A stretch of DNA of 64,000 nucleotides from JAKVBH01 sp049800955 (lineage in GTDB: Bacteria > Pseudomonadota > Alphaproteobacteria > Rhodobacterales > Rhodobacteraceae), in the NCBI RefSeq assembly GCF_049800955.1, contig NZ_JBNAGA010000001.1, positions 62,001 to 126,000 of the forward strand, in the 5' to 3' direction. The translations under genes and the position numbers were made by a program. Below the pieces are notes generated by a model, which did not search any database, was not told the origin of the DNA, and was given only the letters and a program-made list of their open reading frames with translations. This document shows positions 51,527 through 59,642 of the stretch, piece by piece (the first letter of the stretch is position 1; every line of letters begins with the position of its first letter).

Positions 51527-51672
51527 CTTCTCATAGCTTCTCATTTTATTGATTTATATACAGTTAGTTATTCAGCCCCTTCTCATAGCTGAACATAGCT
51601 GGTCCACCCTTTGCACCCCTAAAGGTGGACCAAAGGGTGGACTGGGAAAGGTGGACCAGAAGGTGGGCTGCG
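51527..51672. repeat. Cluster of direct and inverted repeats in front of the integrase gene
   Basis: CTTCTCATAGCT occurs at 51527-51538 and 51579-51590. GGTCCACCCTTT (51601-51612) and AAAGGTGGACC (51621-51631) form an inverted repeat, followed by further AAAGGGTGGACT, AAAGGTGGACC and AAGGTGGGCT copies up to 51669. Such closely spaced repeats beside an att site resemble recombinase or excisionase arm sites (inference). The whole 51282-51696 stretch has no other gene. Confidence 0.75.
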
Positions 51673-51696
51673 GTGATATACAACACGCTTAATCCT

Positions 51697-52839
51697 ATGA
51701 AAGCCAAAAGCTTGGCCGCAGGCAAATACGCCGACGGCCAGGGGCTATGGCTGGTCAAACGCAACCAACAGGCAGGCAAATGGGTTCTACGCCTTTCAGT
51801 GTCCGGGAAGAGGCGCGAGATGGGCCTAGGGCCGTGGCCTGAGGTTTCTATTGCCGATGCCAGAAGCAAAGCTCTTGAGGCCCGCGCGTCCCTAAGAGAC
51901 GGCACCGATCCTGTCGCAGCCCGACAGAAAATACAGCTTGCCAGCAAACGCCTCCCCCTAAAGGAAGCCGTAGACGGCTGCTTCAAAGCTCGACAAGCGG
52001 AACTTAAGGGCGACGGAAGCGCAGGTCGTTGGATGTCGCCACTTACGGTCCACATCATCCCAAGGATAGGCACCCTGCCCGTCGAAGAAATAGATCAGCA
52101 CGTTCTAAAACGCACTCTTGAACCTATCTGGCACGAAAAAGCTGACACTGCCCGCAAGTGCCTCAATCGTATCAATCTCACCCTCAAACACGCGGCAGCC
52201 CTTGGCCTTGATGTTGACCTGCAAGCGACCATGAAAGCTCGCGCTCTTCTCGGAAAGCAGAGGCACCAAACCACGCATGTCCCATCAATACCGTACCAGG
52301 AAGCACCCGCATTCTATCAATGGCTCTGCAAGCAGCCGCACCAATCTTGCTTTGTGCTGCGGTTCCTCATGCTCACCGCCGCCCGAACAGGTGAGGTGCG
52401 CTTCGCCACTAGAGATGATATCGAAGGCAACATGCTTATGATCCCTCCAGAACACACAAAGACCAACCGAGAGCATAAGATACCGCTCACTGATGAGGCG
52501 CTGCGAGTGATTGATCAAGCGCACAAATTTGAAGGGTCAAACCTGTTGTTTCCGTCTGCCAAGGGCAGACCACTCTCAGACGCCACAATGAGCCGGTTTA
52601 TGGAGCGTGAAGGATATGAGGCACGGCCACATGGCTTCCGTGCAACCTTTCGCTCGTGGGCCGAGGAGTGTACCGATGCGCCATTCGAGATTAAGGAAGC
52701 ATGTTTAGGACATGTGGTCGATAAAGGAATTTTGCAGGCCTATCAAAGGTCCGATAGAATACAGAAAAGGCATAAGTTGCTTCGAAAATGGTCTTTACAT
52801 CTATTGAAGACAAACAAACATGACAACAGCCGGAGCTAA
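51697..52839 (+). CDS. Tyrosine recombinase/integrase (P4-type)
   Basis: 380 residues from ATG 51697; upstream GTG codons (51625) are possible but lie in the repeat array. The N-terminal DUF4102-like domain (LAAGKYADGQGLWLVKR...MGLGPWPEVSIADARSKA) and a core-binding domain precede the catalytic domain, with R230 (TAARTGEVR), H312 and R315 (HGFRATFRSW), H339 (LGH) and Y349 (LQAYQRSD) in order. P4-type integrases insert islands into tRNA genes, which matches the att fragment. The end overlaps the radical SAM gene by 20 bp. Confidence 0.93.
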   Translation: MKAKSLAAGKYADGQGLWLVKRNQQAGKWVLRLSVSGKRREMGLGPWPEVSIADARSKALEARASLRDGTDPVAARQKIQLASKRLPLKEAVDGCFKARQAELKGDGSAGRWMSPLTVHIIPRIGTLPVEEIDQHVLKRTLEPIWHEKADTARKCLNRINLTLKHAAALGLDVDLQATMKARALLGKQRHQTTHVPSIPYQEAPAFYQWLCKQPHQSCFVLRFLMLTAARTGEVRFATRDDIEGNMLMIPPEHTKTNREHKIPLTDEALRVIDQAHKFEGSNLLFPSAKGRPLSDATMSRFMEREGYEARPHGFRATFRSWAEECTDAPFEIKEACLGHVVDKGILQAYQRSDRIQKRHKLLRKWSLHLLKTNKHDNSRS

Positions 52840-53737
52840 AGATTGGCGCTCAAAAGCGCCTGAGCCAATGATAAATATGGCCGTTGCTCGAGCATGCTTT
52901 GTTAGATGTCCGGGTTGCTACAATCGATTTTCACCAAATCAAGACTTAATATCTAATGATGACATTATTGACTTCCTTAGATTTGCCTCGTCGAGAGGAG
53001 TTCGAAAGCTAACCTATTGTGGCGGCGACCCCCTCACCCGCCCAAACATCGTAGAGCTCATTCGCCGCACCAACGCTCTCGACTACAAAATAAAATTGGA
53101 CACGGTTGGTACAGCGCTCATTACCCCAGCAAAAGCCATATACTTTGGCTCGGGAGATATTCCTTACGTGAAGTTGAGTGACATAGCAGAGTCAATCTAT
53201 CTTTTCGCGATACCATTGGACGGCCATAACAGCGAAGTTACTCTAAAGTTCCGGAAGGGGCGAGACGAGTTGTTTGATGAACAGAAAAAAATTCTTAAGT
53301 TACTAGTCGGCTTTGGCTGTAACGTTGTCGTTCATACCGTAGCAACACAAGACAACATAAACCACCTAAATTGCATTGGACATACCATTCATGAGATCGA
53401 TAAGAACTTGAACTGGAAAATTTTTCAATTCTCACCAAATGGACCGATCGCTCAACGAACTGCCGCGCGTTATGAAATTGACGTACAAGATTTTTCAAAG
53501 CGCGCCCTTGAAGCCAAGCAATACCTTTCTGGACTTGGGCACGTCGGCAAAATAAGCATAGCTCCCGTCGCAGGACGAGAGGGGATCTATTTGTTTATAG
53601 ATTCAGAAGGCAAGGCGTGGCGTCCAGAAGATTCGAATGATCAATACCTGGGCAGCATAGTGTCAGCCGATGATCGCCCCAAAATTGTTGAGCACGTTAT
53701 AGCCGCAAATATTAATCGGGTCAAATCCGCCAATTAG
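52820..53737 (+). CDS. Radical SAM enzyme of unknown specificity
   Basis: 305 residues. The [4Fe-4S] cysteines CxxxCxxC are C26, C30 and C33 (CFVRCPGCYN), and the SAM-binding GGDPL is at 68-72, followed by LDTVGTAL. IPLDGHNSEVTLKFRKGRDELFDEQ (131-155) and WKIFQFSPNG (199-208) mark a defined subfamily; the WK-FQ motif also occurs in viperins, but the Cys motif context and C-terminal region do not clearly match viperin. It could modify a nucleotide or sugar. It is AT-richer than the backbone and convergent (7 bp) with a nucleotidyltransferase gene. Start alternatives at 52868 exist. Confidence 0.8.
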   Translation: MTTAGAKDWRSKAPEPMINMAVARACFVRCPGCYNRFSPNQDLISNDDIIDFLRFASSRGVRKLTYCGGDPLTRPNIVELIRRTNALDYKIKLDTVGTALITPAKAIYFGSGDIPYVKLSDIAESIYLFAIPLDGHNSEVTLKFRKGRDELFDEQKKILKLLVGFGCNVVVHTVATQDNINHLNCIGHTIHEIDKNLNWKIFQFSPNGPIAQRTAARYEIDVQDFSKRALEAKQYLSGLGHVGKISIAPVAGREGIYLFIDSEGKAWRPEDSNDQYLGSIVSADDRPKIVEHVIAANINRVKSAN

Positions 53738-53744
53738 GTGACGA

Positions 53745-54491
53745 CTACTTTGAGTAATTAAATAAGAGATCATCAGGACGATTCAAATTAACAATCGACG
53801 ATTCTTTCTCAATAAAACGAACACTCTGATCAAGGCTTAATGCCTGGGCTACTAGAAGCCCCCACCCCAAGAAGTACTTCTCAAAACCAGGAACGAACTG
53901 ATCTTCTAATTTGTATTTTCCTAATTTTTCGAATAGGCCGGCCCTCTGAAAACAGAAATATAAATCTGTGACACGGATTATCGCGAAGATTCTTGCACTA
54001 TTCGCGCGTCCCAAATGGATTGATCGAACAACTCCAAGCTTATCCGAGTCAAACACCCATGAAGACGGTTGATTTGTCTTTGTGCCTGCACACCATGTTA
54101 AAGCAAATTCTGGAACGGACAGTTCGTGACGCAGGTAAGTAGCGATGACATCTGGGCCGAAAGCTGTATCACCATCAGTCAGAATTATGTACCTTTTTCC
54201 TTTCTTATGAGCAGCCTCAATTAGGTCCATCAGAACATAGAAAGTGTTGTACCTCCAATCATAATTGATTGAAGGAAGGTTTCCAGTAGCTTCAACAACT
54301 TGATTTGATCTATAGCCAGTGGCCAGCGTGATATCAGATATCCCGGCACTAAAAAGCGCATCTAAACTATAGCTAATAAGTGGTTTATTCTTGTACTCTA
54401 AGAGCACTTTGGGTGTATTTTCAGTTAACGCACCCATCCGAGAACCTCGACCACCACACAATACGACGCCTAAGAAATCTTCTCTATACAA
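53745..54491 (-). CDS. Sugar/choline-phosphate-type nucleotidyltransferase
   Basis: 248 residues from TTG 54491, overlapping the upstream stop by 22 bp. GGRGSRMGALTENTPKVLLEYKNKPLI (residues 13-39) is the signature of NTP_transferase enzymes (GlmU, RfbA, LicC), with the catalytic TDGDTAFG (~110) and a DWRYNTFYVLMDL stretch that resembles LicC-type cytidylyltransferases. It should join NTP to a phosphorylated small molecule, releasing pyrophosphate. The acceptor is unknown. Third gene of an operon with a kinase and a Pol-beta-fold nucleotidyltransferase. Confidence 0.85.
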   Translation of the reverse strand: MYREDFLGVVLCGGRGSRMGALTENTPKVLLEYKNKPLISYSLDALFSAGISDITLATGYRSNQVVEATGNLPSINYDWRYNTFYVLMDLIEAAHKKGKRYIILTDGDTAFGPDVIATYLRHELSVPEFALTWCAGTKTNQPSSWVFDSDKLGVVRSIHLGRANSARIFAIIRVTDLYFCFQRAGLFEKLGKYKLEDQFVPGFEKYFLGWGLLVAQALSLDQSVRFIEKESSIVNLNRPDDLLFNYSK

Positions 54492-55066
54492 TCCATTGCC
54501 TCGTTGACCAGCTCCTCAAGTGGCTTACTGGCATCTAAAAAAATGATATTATCTTCAGGGAAATAAACTTGCATATTCGAGAAATTTGCTTTTGTTCTCC
54601 TTAAGTGATCTAGCGTTTCATAGCCATCAAGTGGCTTACCGCGAGCAACAATTCGTTCCATTGCCACTTCGGGTTCTAGCGTCAAAATGAATGAAATATC
54701 CGGCTTACAAAACTCGGATTGCATATCGGCTAGTTGCTGGGGCGAAAATTCGTCTCCACTTTGATAACAGACAGTTGAGTAATAATATCGGTCCAGCAAA
54801 ACACAACGACCTAACACCTGAAGATTTGGCCCCAATACACCTACGCAATGATCTCGTCTGTCGCGAAGAAGGTAATCAACTGTTTTTCTTGCATCAGGAA
54901 TCCTTTTACCAATTTCTTCTCTAGCCAGGAGCCCATACTTCCCCGGTGTTGGCTCAGCTTCCAAGACGAGCTCTCGAAAAATTTCCCGTTTCTTCAGTTG
55001 TTCGCACAAAATTTTGCTAAAAGATGTTTTTCCAGCTCCATCCATTCCATCAATACAAATCAGCAT
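54470..55066 (-). CDS. Thymidylate-kinase-like nucleoside monophosphate kinase
   Basis: 198 residues from ATG 55066. P loop GMDGAGKTS (7-15), the DRY motif (LLDRYYYSTVCYQSG, ~95) and the LID-like ERIVARGKPLDGYE (~137) are those of thymidylate kinase-family enzymes. A host dTMP kinase is presumably elsewhere on the chromosome, so this copy may phosphorylate another nucleotide or analogue. Short C terminus compared with some homologues. It is within the minus-strand operon, 4 bp after the Pol-beta nucleotidyltransferase stop and overlapping the downstream gene. Confidence 0.86.
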   Translation of the reverse strand: MLICIDGMDGAGKTSFSKILCEQLKKREIFRELVLEAEPTPGKYGLLAREEIGKRIPDARKTVDYLLRDRRDHCVGVLGPNLQVLGRCVLLDRYYYSTVCYQSGDEFSPQQLADMQSEFCKPDISFILTLEPEVAMERIVARGKPLDGYETLDHLRRTKANFSNMQVYFPEDNIIFLDASKPLEELVNEAMDCIEKIS

Positions 55067-55070
55067 AATT

Positions 55071-55877
55071 CTATCCTAGCACGCTGCCGTCTTGATTGGT
55101 GTACTTCAGAGAGATTTCGTCTTCTTGTGGCAGGTTTTGCCTCATCCAGTCCAGGGCACGGATCGACTTCTGAAGAAATGCTGATGCACTCTCAAAGTCC
55201 TTGCACTTAACATCTGGCCAATGCTCTCGCGCTTCGACAACATCATCGTAGAGCGGTGTGAGCATAGTTGCATCAAAGCTACAATCGTCAAAGTTGCAGC
55301 AATCAGAAATCCGGCACAACACTTCGCCGTGGGCTGCTCGAAAGTACCTCAGACCATGAACCGAATACGCAATAGCCTGTTTCAAGACAACCAATCCGTT
55401 GACACTATCGATGTCGGAGATGGACGTTGGGTTTGTGGCAAGTCGCCTCAACCTGACAGAGAAGTCGAGCATCGCTCGTTCAGTTGCCCATCTGTCTTTG
55501 TCAGTAGTTCTTTCGTGCAGAAGGATATCTCCGGATAGCTCTGCCCCAAACAAAGTGCTCCCGCACTTTAGGACAAAAGATCGCACGAAATCGAACGTTG
55601 AGGCACTTCTCGAGGGATGATCCGTCATCGGAAGAAACCATGCGTTAATGGGGAAGTTATGCTCGGCTTGGGCTTCTACCAAAATTTGTCGTGCACCGGA
55701 AAATACGGCGTCACCTTCCTTGTTGGAAAAGAACACTTTTAGATCAATATCACTCAATCCAAGCACAGACTCGCCGGTGTTGACGCTCCCATCCAAGACA
55801 ATAACTTCGACTCCTTCCACCTGAGAAAGAGAAGTGGACAGCTGAACAGCCAATGTGCAAAGTGCATTTTCGTTCAA
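55071..55877 (-). CDS. Pol-beta-fold nucleotidyltransferase with helical C-terminal domain
   Basis: 268 residues. The only available start after an in-frame TAG is a TTG at 55877. GSVNTGESVLGLSDIDLKVFF (30-50) holds GS (30-31) and D-x-D (SDID, 42-45), the catalytic motif of minimal nucleotidyltransferases (aminoglycoside-type and MNT families). The C-terminal half is helical (residues ~130-260), as in kanamycin-nucleotidyltransferase-like enzymes. The substrate is unknown; it could be a nucleoside, an antibiotic-like molecule or a protein. It lies 18 bp from the start of the divergent sugar kinase gene. Confidence 0.75.
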   Translation of the reverse strand: MNENALCTLAVQLSTSLSQVEGVEVIVLDGSVNTGESVLGLSDIDLKVFFSNKEGDAVFSGARQILVEAQAEHNFPINAWFLPMTDHPSRSASTFDFVRSFVLKCGSTLFGAELSGDILLHERTTDKDRWATERAMLDFSVRLRRLATNPTSISDIDSVNGLVVLKQAIAYSVHGLRYFRAAHGEVLCRISDCCNFDDCSFDATMLTPLYDDVVEAREHWPDVKCKDFESASAFLQKSIRALDWMRQNLPQEDEISLKYTNQDGSVLG

Positions 55878-55895
55878 GAGAGTACGGCCCTAACA

Positions 55896-56888
55896 GTGTT
55901 CATAATTTCAGACGACCTCGCAGGCGCATTTGACTGTGCAGGTCATTTTTCTTCACTTGGTATCCCTACCGATGTTTACCTCTCGTCGTCTAGCCTGAGA
56001 GACGGCAAACGCAAGAGCCAACTTACAGAGTGCGTGAAGATAGTCGACTTGGACTGCAGGTACTGCTCCCACGAACAGCTCGAACGAACTCTCAACCAAG
56101 TGTCCAACGAATGTGGCAAGCCCGACTTCGTTAAGATTGATTCCACCCTTCGCGGAAACTCGGCAAAAATTGTTGACTATGTATCAGACAGATTCGGGCG
56201 AAGCATAGTCTGCGTCGCCACACCTTGGCACGGACGAACTGTTGAAGGAGGACAGGTGTTTGTCAACGGCTCTCACTTATTGGAAAGTGAGTTTTCCGTT
56301 GATTCATTGGGAGATAAATTCTCAAACCCAAATTCTAACTTGCGATACTTGAATCAAAACCATAACTTTCTTGATGGTGTAATCGAAAAAGACCTTGAGG
56401 AAATCTATGATCGACACAGGGGAAAGGAGATGCTTATTGGCGCTAGTGGATTATGCAAGCAATTAATAAGAGAACATAAAGGAAGCGTAGGTTGTTCCGG
56501 ATATAAGGCAAAGCCCAATAGTCTACTTATCGTATCCGGCTCGCGCTCTAAACTTTCTAACAGTCAAATAGCGTATGCGTCACAATCTAATAAAGTTTTA
56601 GACTCTTTTGTTTTTGAACAGGTTTTGGAATTTCCTGATACATTCTTTGAAGCCGCAAAAAAATTCATCAAAGAACACACTGGCCAAAACAAGCCTACAA
56701 TTTTTTTCATTGGAGGCAGCACTCAAAGAGTATTTTTTAGCAAACTGAACGAAGCAAAAATTGAAATGCTAGGCACTTTACCACCTGCACTTCCAATAGG
56801 GAAGTTGGCTCTTGATGGACACATACATGAATTTATTTCAAAAGGTGGAAACTCCGGTAATGCCTATACTATCCGTGATATCTTGTGA
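55896..56888 (+). CDS. Four-carbon acid sugar kinase family protein (DUF1537-type), shortened
   Basis: 330 residues from GTG 55896. Family motifs: the N-terminal IISDDLAGAFDC (3-14), the KIDSTLRGN (80-88), a middle GRTVEGGQVFVNG, and the C-terminal FFIGGSTQRV and ISKGGNSGNAYTI. Full members are about 400-430 residues, so this protein is shorter, mainly in the middle and linker. The family phosphorylates 3-oxo-tetronate-like or related sugar acids at the expense of ATP. Here the role may be on a sugar-like part of a nucleotide (inference). GTG is accepted because it aligns exactly with the family start. Confidence 0.8.
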   Translation: MFIISDDLAGAFDCAGHFSSLGIPTDVYLSSSSLRDGKRKSQLTECVKIVDLDCRYCSHEQLERTLNQVSNECGKPDFVKIDSTLRGNSAKIVDYVSDRFGRSIVCVATPWHGRTVEGGQVFVNGSHLLESEFSVDSLGDKFSNPNSNLRYLNQNHNFLDGVIEKDLEEIYDRHRGKEMLIGASGLCKQLIREHKGSVGCSGYKAKPNSLLIVSGSRSKLSNSQIAYASQSNKVLDSFVFEQVLEFPDTFFEAAKKFIKEHTGQNKPTIFFIGGSTQRVFFSKLNEAKIEMLGTLPPALPIGKLALDGHIHEFISKGGNSGNAYTIRDIL

Positions 56889-56915
56889 ATTAGAATATGT
56901 TATAAATTGGGACAT

Positions 56916-57851
56916 CTACGAATTTCTAATTCCAAATGGAATGTGCACACACGGTATGTCATCGGACGACGGCTCTAAGTGCCCAAGTTGATCGTCGAAA
57001 AAGATATGCGGTTGCAACACATCGAGGATATTCTTTTTATCGATTCCGCCCGTGAGAAAAAGTTCATCTGTATCAATTTCGTAATTTTTCAGTGTTGTTA
57101 TTAGTCGCTCGTGGGCAGGAGCATTTCGAGCGGTCACAATGGCCACTCTAATCCGCTTGGCGCTGCTGTTAACAGTATCTAATCTCAGCTCCTCCATCTT
57201 CTGCAAAGTAGCAATTCCTTGCAGTAGAGGAAAAAGTGGACCGGAGTTCAGCGGCCTTTCCCGGTTCTCCTTTTCATAGTGGTGGAACAGTGGAAGGCCG
57301 CCGTCAGCGTAAACCTCTTCAGCTTCGTCATCTACTATCACACCATCAAAGTCGAAAGCTATGCGGAATGTAGTGTCGTCGAGATCATCGGTGTCAACTA
57401 CTGAGCAAGGAAGTACGTGCCCAGCCGGATATCCTTTAGAAACCGCTTCTTTCACTTCCAGCCGATCAGTGCTGAGATAAAGGACTGAATTAACGGACTT
57501 CATGTATGGGTACGGTGCTTCGCCTGCCAAGAAGAATGCACGAGTTATGTCTAGACCATAGTGCGAGATCGCATTCATGACTCTTAGGCCAGCATCGGGA
57601 TGATTCCGCGAAAGAAGAACCACCTCGACAGGATTACCGTCGAGACCATCCAACGTTCTATTTAGATGAAGAAGCCGTCTGATGAAGGGGAATGCTGCAC
57701 CGGGGTTGGGAGGTAAATCTTTCATCGTCTCTTGGTGCGCACGGAATGCGTCTAACCCCTGAGTGAGGAAAATTCTGTCTTCCTCAGAAAAATCAAAAAG
57801 TGCTGTAGAAGATACTGCGACCACCAGCTTCTTTTCAATTGGGTAGCCCAT
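56916..57851 (-). CDS. 5'-nucleotidase (cytosolic type, PF06189-like)
   Basis: 311 residues, close to the usual length. The family opening MGYPIEKKLVVAVSSTALFDFSEEDRIF, ~RRLLHLNRTLDG, VEVVLLSRNHPDAGLRVMNAISHYGLDITRAFFLAG and IAFDFDGVIVDDEAEEVYADGG (DxDG-type motif, ~170) are all present. These enzymes dephosphorylate nucleoside monophosphates. It is convergent with the sugar kinase gene (27 bp) and completes a cargo rich in nucleotide enzymes. Nothing indicates a missing residue. Confidence 0.9.
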   Translation of the reverse strand: MGYPIEKKLVVAVSSTALFDFSEEDRIFLTQGLDAFRAHQETMKDLPPNPGAAFPFIRRLLHLNRTLDGLDGNPVEVVLLSRNHPDAGLRVMNAISHYGLDITRAFFLAGEAPYPYMKSVNSVLYLSTDRLEVKEAVSKGYPAGHVLPCSVVDTDDLDDTTFRIAFDFDGVIVDDEAEEVYADGGLPLFHHYEKENRERPLNSGPLFPLLQGIATLQKMEELRLDTVNSSAKRIRVAIVTARNAPAHERLITTLKNYEIDTDELFLTGGIDKKNILDVLQPHIFFDDQLGHLEPSSDDIPCVHIPFGIRNS

Positions 57852-57961
57852 GGCCTGCTTTTTAACTCTTTGCTGTGTGGAACTTTCAGGATGATTCCCA
57901 TCACTCTACCCGCTTGTCTACAAATTCGCATCTGACAATCATCCCGACCCAGACTATTGTG

Positions 57962-59455
57962 CTAAATGCCTGCCAGTTGTCCCGTATGCAACTTATGAAG
58001 CAGATTTATGAGCGTTCGGCCTGCATCCCGCTCATGGGCACCACCTAGGAGGGTTGGGTCAGAATCCACCCTCTTCACCCAAGAATATGGCTTGAACGAT
58101 ACCTCGTTTCGCGACACCGTGCGGTTCGGCCAGACGTTTTCAACGATCATGCGCTTTTCGGCTCGATTTGCCATATCGTAAAGAAGTACAAGGCTTTTTC
58201 GTAGTTCGGCCAACTGGTGATTGTATGCTGCCAAAGCCTCAACATCAGGCAGTTTCAGCAGCTCATCTCTGAGTTCTGCAAGACGCAATTGGATGTTACC
58301 CTGTTTTCGCGCGAACGCTTCTCGGTTAAGTGTTCCATCGATCAACAGGTCTTCAAGTCGGCCCAAACGGCTTTCTTCGTCCTTGATCCGTAGTTCCAAA
58401 GCAGACCGTTGCTCTTCAAGGTCAATGAGGGTTTCAGGTTTGTCAGTGTTTTGTGCTCGAACCTGCGCCTTTGCGTTAAGTTCCAATGTTCCCAACTCTT
58501 GCCGGATTGCATCATCCAGCAATTCTTCGCGGATTGTCTTGGTTGCACAACCACGCCGCTTGCAGCGGTAGTATACGTGACCCTTCTGCCGTTCAGGCAC
58601 CATCGGCTTGTCGCAAAGCCCACAGCGAAAAAGCCCCATAAACAGGTGATTGTGCCGGGTCGATTTGGGGCCTGATCGCTCGTTTCGGATTGCCTGGACG
58701 CGCTTCCAAATGGAAACGGGCACAATCGGTTCATGGATGCCCTGGTATGTCTTCCCAGAGCTTTTGACGTGCATCAGTCCAATGTAAAACGGGTTTTGCA
58801 GGATGTTGCCGAGACCGCAGAGTGTAAGCTTGCCGCCGCGCGTGTTCCGCAATCCGCGTCGATGAAGTTCCTCTAACAGCATTTCATATGAGTATTGGCG
58901 GCTGGCATATAGTTCGAAGGCTAGTTTGATCAGAGGCGCTGTTTTCGGACATGGGATTTTCGGCTTTCCGCCCCCTTGGTTAAGGTATCCCGGTGGAGCG
59001 CCCCACGGGAACAAGCCCTGCTTCAAGCGACCATTGATGCCCTTGATGCATTCCTCGCGAAGGTTGCGGATGTAGTCAGCAGCGATGACGGCCTGGATGT
59101 CAGCGGTGAGACGTCCGCCACGCGAGTTGAAATCAAGGCTCTCGGTGGCGACGAATACGGACACACCCGCATCGGGCAGTTCGCTGAACATAGCCCAGTC
59201 GCGCAGGTTGCGGGCTGAGCGGTCGATTTTGTGGATGATGACCCCTTGTGCTTTGCCCTGTTTTAATTGCTTGAGCATTCCGGTGAATACCGGGCGGCCA
59301 GATTTGGCAGCAGTTTCTTTCTCCTCAAACCACTTGGCGATGGTGAGCTCGTTCCGACTCGCAAAGACCGTGATGGCGTCTTTCTGTGCTTCGAGTGATA
59401 CACCTTCGCCTTGCTTCTGGGTGGATACTCGAATGTATCCAAAGCACGGTTTCAT
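57962..59455 (-). CDS. Large serine recombinase
   Basis: 497 residues. The N-terminal resolvase domain has GYIRVSTQKQ (catalytic S11) and later R motifs (KIDRSARNLRD, ~75). A recombinase domain (PPGYLNQGG...SYEMLLEELHRRGL...NILQNPFYIGLMHV) and a zinc ribbon (CGLCDKPMVP...CKRRGC, ~277-305) follow, with a coiled coil to the C terminus. It can integrate, excise or resolve DNA. Its ATG overlaps the stop of a small ORF upstream (ATGA). It lies between the cargo and the T4CP-like gene and may be a second, nested element. Confidence 0.92.
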   Translation of the reverse strand: MKPCFGYIRVSTQKQGEGVSLEAQKDAITVFASRNELTIAKWFEEKETAAKSGRPVFTGMLKQLKQGKAQGVIIHKIDRSARNLRDWAMFSELPDAGVSVFVATESLDFNSRGGRLTADIQAVIAADYIRNLREECIKGINGRLKQGLFPWGAPPGYLNQGGGKPKIPCPKTAPLIKLAFELYASRQYSYEMLLEELHRRGLRNTRGGKLTLCGLGNILQNPFYIGLMHVKSSGKTYQGIHEPIVPVSIWKRVQAIRNERSGPKSTRHNHLFMGLFRCGLCDKPMVPERQKGHVYYRCKRRGCATKTIREELLDDAIRQELGTLELNAKAQVRAQNTDKPETLIDLEEQRSALELRIKDEESRLGRLEDLLIDGTLNREAFARKQGNIQLRLAELRDELLKLPDVEALAAYNHQLAELRKSLVLLYDMANRAEKRMIVENVWPNRTVSRNEVSFKPYSWVKRVDSDPTLLGGAHERDAGRTLINLLHKLHTGQLAGI

Positions 59456-59598
59456 ACGTCGGTTTTAGGGTCTTCGGACTCTAGCATATCCTCAGATTTT
59501 GGCGAATCCGGCCACAACCATTTGCCCTCGGCCACCAGCCGCTCGTATACCCGTTGGCAGATTTCCAAATGCCGTTCGATGCGTTCGTCTTCGGTCAT
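59452..59598 (-). CDS. Small acidic protein coupled to the serine recombinase gene
   Basis: 48 residues from ATG 59598 (51 from 59607): MTEDERIERHLEICQRVYER at the start and ESEDPKTDV at the end. Its stop TGA overlaps the recombinase start (ATGA at 59452-59455), which suggests that it is translated and coupled to the recombinase. The helical, acidic sequence lacks a recognised domain; it could be a directionality factor or an accessory (inference). Confidence 0.6.
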   Translation of the reverse strand: MTEDERIERHLEICQRVYERLVAEGKWLWPDSPKSEDMLESEDPKTDV

Positions 59599-59642
59599 GA
59601 ACCCCATGATAGGCGACACAAGAAATCTTCCTAGCAGCCAAC

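Noticed and set aside
52820..53737. Calling the radical SAM protein a viperin
   Set aside because: Only the WK-FQ motif agrees; the Cys motif context and C-terminal region do not clearly match.
55071..55877. Toxin-antitoxin (HEPN/MNT) pair
   Set aside because: The Pol-beta nucleotidyltransferase is present, but no HEPN partner is adjacent.
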